Positions 60,112 to 64,000 of a stretch of 64,000 nt of DNA are shown in pieces. The notes under the pieces are model-generated. The model made no database searches. It was not told the DNA's origin and worked only from the letters and a program-made list of their open reading frames with translations. How positions within the stretch are numbered: the first letter of the stretch is position 1; the number at the start of each line of letters is the position of its first letter. This DNA comes from Micropterix aruncella (lineage: Eukaryota > Arthropoda > Insecta > Lepidoptera > Micropterigidae). A program made the translations under genes and the position numbers. The DNA lies in assembly GCA_944548615.1 (NCBI GenBank), contig OX155964.1, forward strand, positions 15,984,484 through 16,048,483, given 5' to 3'.

Positions 60112-61714
60112 GATAAATGTTGCTCCTTTATCATGATTTAGCCCGCTTAGTCGACATATACATATAATTAATAGTTTGTTGCCGATGTAGTTTATTATAG
60201 GGGTCCCTGATAAATAAATTCTTTGTCCAAATGGCTTTATATTGCCGTAACCCCCTATTTTAACTACTCGTCATTAGTAATGGTTGATCCTTGCATATAC
60301 AGATACTAACGAGGCCATATATACACATGCCATTCTTATACATGGCTTGTGTATAGATGTGCATAGATGAGCTATCTGGATAGTTATTATAACTAGATGT
60401 CAAGGAGGCTTTATTGGACAAATTGGAGATACTGTAGACAATCTGCATGCGATATATTTTTAAACTTCGTAAGTTTGATTATATTTCTGACTTCCAAAAC
60501 AATCTTCATTGGTTAATGATTTGAAAGCGAAGAGATGTTCATACTTGATCATACTTCACGCCCTCTCGTTACTGTATAATGTTTTATATAGCCCAGTTCC
60601 CCTTATTTCATTCCTTAGTATTCATGGTCCGTTTTTTGTTGAGCTCATGATAATGTACTTTCAAATTGTTTTCATAGCTCATTATCATGGTTTTTTTATC
60701 ATGTAGACTTTGACAAGTTCGTAAGTTCTGTACTTTTTTAACCGCCCTACCTATACGACCGTAAATGATACATCCGCTATATTATAAACACAGACAATCT
60801 TATAAAAAAATAGAAAAATATATACATACAAATTCATATAAAACCGCTATATAAAACCGGTTATATAAACCGCTATATATTTTATCTAGTATATTTTATA
60901 TAAGTATTGTTATTGAGAAATTTAATTTTAAAAAACCAAGACTTTACCTACTTTTTGAATGATAACTCAAAGGTAGAACGTCAGGCAGGGACTGTTTTTA
61001 ATTAAGGTGTGGTGAGTGATGAACAGCTACAGTGGGGATAGATCCAGGATTAAGAAAAGGAGTACCTCAAAAAACTGCTTCCTTACTGATCTTCTCTGGC
61101 TGCTTCGCTGATAGGTAGGTACTCAGACGCTGGTGCAGATCCCTGTGGACTAAGTCATAGTATGCACGGCACACAAAACCTCGAATTTGTATATTTTTTA
61201 TCACCGTGCGAAACTTTCGCGTTCGCGCCAGTTTGGTCACTGAATCGACCTCACAAATCGTCCGAGAGATGACAATTTTTAGGTACATAATTTTTATCAG
61301 GTGAGAGAAAATATTCGAATAGACTTATTAATCAGGATAGGATTAGGGATTTATTTTATTTATTTATTTAGGTACTTAGGATTAGGTATACAGTTCATTC
61401 ATTGGTCATGTAATCTTATAATAATTATATAAATTATTTAATAATTAATATAGGAAGGTTTAACACATCTTATATGACCTTTACTGCCAATAGCACATCT
61501 AACTAGGCGATAATTTGGCCCGTCTCTAGATGTGCATATTTTTATGCAATTTTAAGAAATGAAGTGTTTTTTTTTTTTAATAAATTATTTGGACCCACCA
61601 CCTGTATATACACATAAATATACCAATTTTATAAAAAATATAGCTATGTAATAAATATATACATTTATAGTTGTAATTTAATAAAATTTAATTAAGAAAA
61701 ATAGATAAGTGATA
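60112..61714. other. Non-coding stretch
   Basis: AT-rich. A minus-strand frame at 61067-61288 (containing YYDLVHRDLHQRLSTYL) is unrecognised and might be a transposon scrap. Nothing else. Confidence 0.4.
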
Positions 61715-62185
61715 CTAAATAAATTGTCGTGCGTTGCAAAGAAGTTGATCAGATTTTACATATCCCTTGTTAAGTAGCCATCTATTAAGGTTTGCTTTAA
61801 ATATTTTTATGTTAGGATAATTTTTCATGTCTTCACTAAGGGAATTATATAATTTTGGGGCTATGTAGAATATATGTCTCTGGGCAAATGTTGTCCTGAC
61901 TGACGGAATTATATAATTGATACTCGCGGACATTCTTGTGTTCAGATTGTTTAGAGTTCCGGCGTGGTCATCTCTAGATTTGTAGAATGCAAGAAGCGCT
62001 TGCTTAATGAATAACTGTTTAGCTGATAGCACATGGGATTGGGAAAATAACAAGGCAGATGGATGACGCCGGTTTTTCCTGTGAATGACTCTCAATAATA
62101 ATTTCTGCGCTTTTGTCAATCTATCCAGATTATCATTAGTAGTAGCGCCCCATGCCGCGATGCAGGATACACTAAGCGTGTCCAC
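61715..62185 (-). pseudogene. LINE ORF2 C-terminal fragment
   Basis: 156 codons, uninterrupted. AAWGATTNDNLDRLTKAQKL, LLRVIHRKNRRHPSALLFSQ and the tail APKLYNSLSEDMKN form the post-RT region of a CR1/L2/Jockey-type LINE. RT core and endonuclease are absent because of 5' truncation. The fragment is open but certainly not a complete gene. It differs from the other LINE families here. Confidence 0.8.
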
Positions 62186-63129
62186 CTATCACCATTCAAA
62201 TCTCCCACTCGGTACGTAAATGCCTAGCTTGTCTAAATCCCAGATTCACAAAATAATCTCCTCTTCTATTTCCGCCTTATCTGATTTTTCCCTTTTAGCA
62301 TAAAAAAGGGACATTGATAAATATCGAGTGGGAGGATACCCCTCGAAGCGATTTTGACTAATGTAGCGAACATAAGCCGTATACGAGGATGCTCCGCCCT
62401 TATCAGTCTTTTGTAGGCCACCGGCATTAATGTGTGCCCCGCGGCGCCCTAAGGGCCGCGAGACACAGGGAATAGGGATATTGAAACTCCTTTATGGGGT
62501 GTAAGGAAAACAGCAGTTTTTTATTTCTATCTGTATTTGGATTTTCTCACAAGCAGATCACAGCGATAAGTAACCAAGAAAGTAAAAAACAAAATGTATT
62601 ATATGGTGTACGGTAAAAAAAACATATATTTCAAAACTAAAGGTAATATGTGATCACTAGAAATTATGCACTTAAAAATATAAAATCTTAAACGACCCCT
62701 AGAAATTATGCACTCACAAAAAAGTACTTTAAGTGAATATTGTATTACGTTGCTTTCATATTATGTAGATATATGAAAAATAAATATAGTATTTAAATTT
62801 TCTTATAGTAATATGTATATTACTTCCATAATTATATAACTTATATTCTCTTTATTTATAATTTACATCAAAAATATCTACACCTATTATACTTTCTTAA
62901 AATTTATTATATACCATGTTAGGGCTTCTAGTGCATAATTATATTATAATAATTAAAGATATATTGTTTTTATTACTTACTATTAACTTGTATAAATATA
63001 AGCATGTGAAAATCCCCAACCATTGGATTAACTATATTAATATTTCAAAATAATTTTACACAATAAAATTAAATGTATTAGCTCACGTCGCAAAATATAA
63101 CGCACAACGTAGAGCACAGCCATAATATA
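62186..63129. other. AT-rich non-coding stretch
   Basis: CTAGAAATTATGCACT occurs at about 62658 and 62700, and inverted near 62927-62943, perhaps a degraded MITE. The GCGGCGCCCTAAGGGCCGCG segment (62440-62460) can form a short stem. Confidence 0.4.
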
Positions 63130-63537
63130 CAGCGTGATTTTTCAATTATAGACGTTATTAAAGTTAGTGAATCGGTATAAGCAAACAACGAGCATTAATT
63201 AAAACCTTCTGGAAAAAACAAAAAAAAATATAAATATATATTTTTTCAAACTTTTTTTTTTTTTTTTGTAAATTTGAAAAGTTTGACTTATAAGCAAAAG
63301 TTTTAAAAGCGTTGAGTTTTAAGGAAAAAGCGACATCTGGAAATAGGTAAAATATCGCAAATAAACAATATTTGCGATATTTTACCTACCTCTAGATGGT
63401 GCAACGCGCTCAATTATTTTTATGCTATTTTTGAAACCATTTAATTTTACAAATTTTCCTTTTTTTTATTTAAACTTCATTTTTTGCTCGTATTGATTCA
63501 CTCACTTTAAGGATGTCACTAATTAAAAACTCACCTG
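63130..63537. mobile_element. TA-flanked foldback MITE
   Basis: Flanked by TA (63128-63129, 63538-63539). The left end CAGCGTGATTTTTCAATTA is mirrored by the right end, reverse-complemented CAGGTGAGTTTTTAATTA. Symmetry continues through AAAGTTAGTGAATC to a perfect 20 bp hairpin at the centre (63344-63363 and 63369-63388). 408 bp, no ORF. The TA duplication and CAGGGTG-like end suggest a Tc1/mariner-derived MITE. Confidence 0.85.
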
Positions 63538-63950
63538 TACAGAGCGCCTAGTTCTAACTGTTTATTTGATTTCGCCTCACCTTGGGTGAATACAACAATC
63601 TGCATGTCCAGATGGTCTTTCGTTTTCTTTGCTATCTGTCTGTAGGTATATAATATAAAGCTTTGGCGTCGATTTTAAAGCGAGCGTTTAGTGAAATATT
63701 TAGTTCATGTTTACGCGCAAGAAAATATAGAAATAGCACATACGAAAGTTCATATAGATACATTCCTTCACAAAAAAAAATATTTGTATTCTTTCTTGCG
63801 GTGTTTAACCCCGCAAAAAAGAGGAATGCGTAGTCGTGAATTCAAAATACCACAAAATGCTTGATTTTGCGCATGTTTTATATTATGTACATATCTTCGA
63901 TTACTGCATTGCTAAATCAGTAAAATTTCCTATTACTAATATATACACAT
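63538..63950. other. Non-coding stretch before the splice-like junction
   Basis: AT-rich. No recognised feature. Confidence 0.4.
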
Positions 63951-63984
63951 TTTACCATAATTCTCTTTTCTGTTTCAGGTAAGT
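63951..63984 (+). promoter_or_regulatory. Candidate recursive splice (ratchet) site
   Basis: A pyrimidine-rich tract TTCTCTTTTCTGTTTCAG is followed directly by GTAAGT at 63979-63984. A strong 3' splice site fused to a consensus 5' splice site with no exon is the known signature of recursive splicing in long insect introns. It would mean the window lies in an intron of a plus-strand gene. Confidence 0.55.
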
Positions 63985-64000
63985 TTAATTCAAAAATACG

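Overview
This 64 kb window is AT-rich eukaryotic, almost certainly insect DNA, most likely from a moth or butterfly. The evidence is the repeat content: tRNA-derived SINEs, a BEL/Pao LTR retrotransposon, Penelope-like elements, several Jockey/CR1-type LINEs, PIF/Harbinger and mariner remnants, and LINE 3' ends carrying TTCAAA runs. I found no convincing host protein-coding exon. The window is therefore intergenic or, more interestingly, inside a long intron: a near-perfect recursive-splice-type junction (pyrimidine tract, CAG, then GTAAGT with no exon between) lies at 63951-63984.

Layout. 1-14 kb: scattered fragments (SINE, a GC-rich retroposon family, a LINE 3' piece, a mariner-derived MITE, a Penelope GIY-YIG remnant, palindromes). 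14.2-22.3 kb: a four-layer nest. A minus-strand LINE (LINE-B) is split by a minus-strand LINE of a second family (LINE-A copy 1). That copy is split by a DNA transposon with 32 bp terminal inverted repeats and TTAT target duplications. The transposon's broken transposase gene is itself split by a MITE and by a long-ORF plus-strand LINE-A copy 2. 23.9-29.9 kb: a complete BEL/Pao element with 210 bp LTRs that differ at one base, but with four in-frame stops and a damaged RT active site. 30-41 kb: TIR elements, a Harbinger remnant, a mariner transposase pseudogene, an RTE-like tail and long featureless AT-rich DNA. 41-51 kb: a long foldback element, a MADF-carrying Harbinger derivative, copies of the GC-rich retroposon, and a Harbinger element split by a Jockey-type LINE. 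51.8-55.5 kb: a Penelope-like RT ORF bracketed by very long (TA)n tracts, with a perfect 55 bp hairpin at its 3' end and an identical 163 bp direct repeat. 55.5-64 kb: more GC-rich retroposon copies, a SINE, a LINE 3' piece and a TA-flanked foldback MITE.

The coding regions do not form a pathway; each belongs to a selfish element. The layers give a relative chronology, and the most unusual item is the GC-rich (about 700 bp) non-coding retroposon family. It is present ten times or so here, is often 5'-truncated, and is flanked by 13-16 bp target duplications at three copies.
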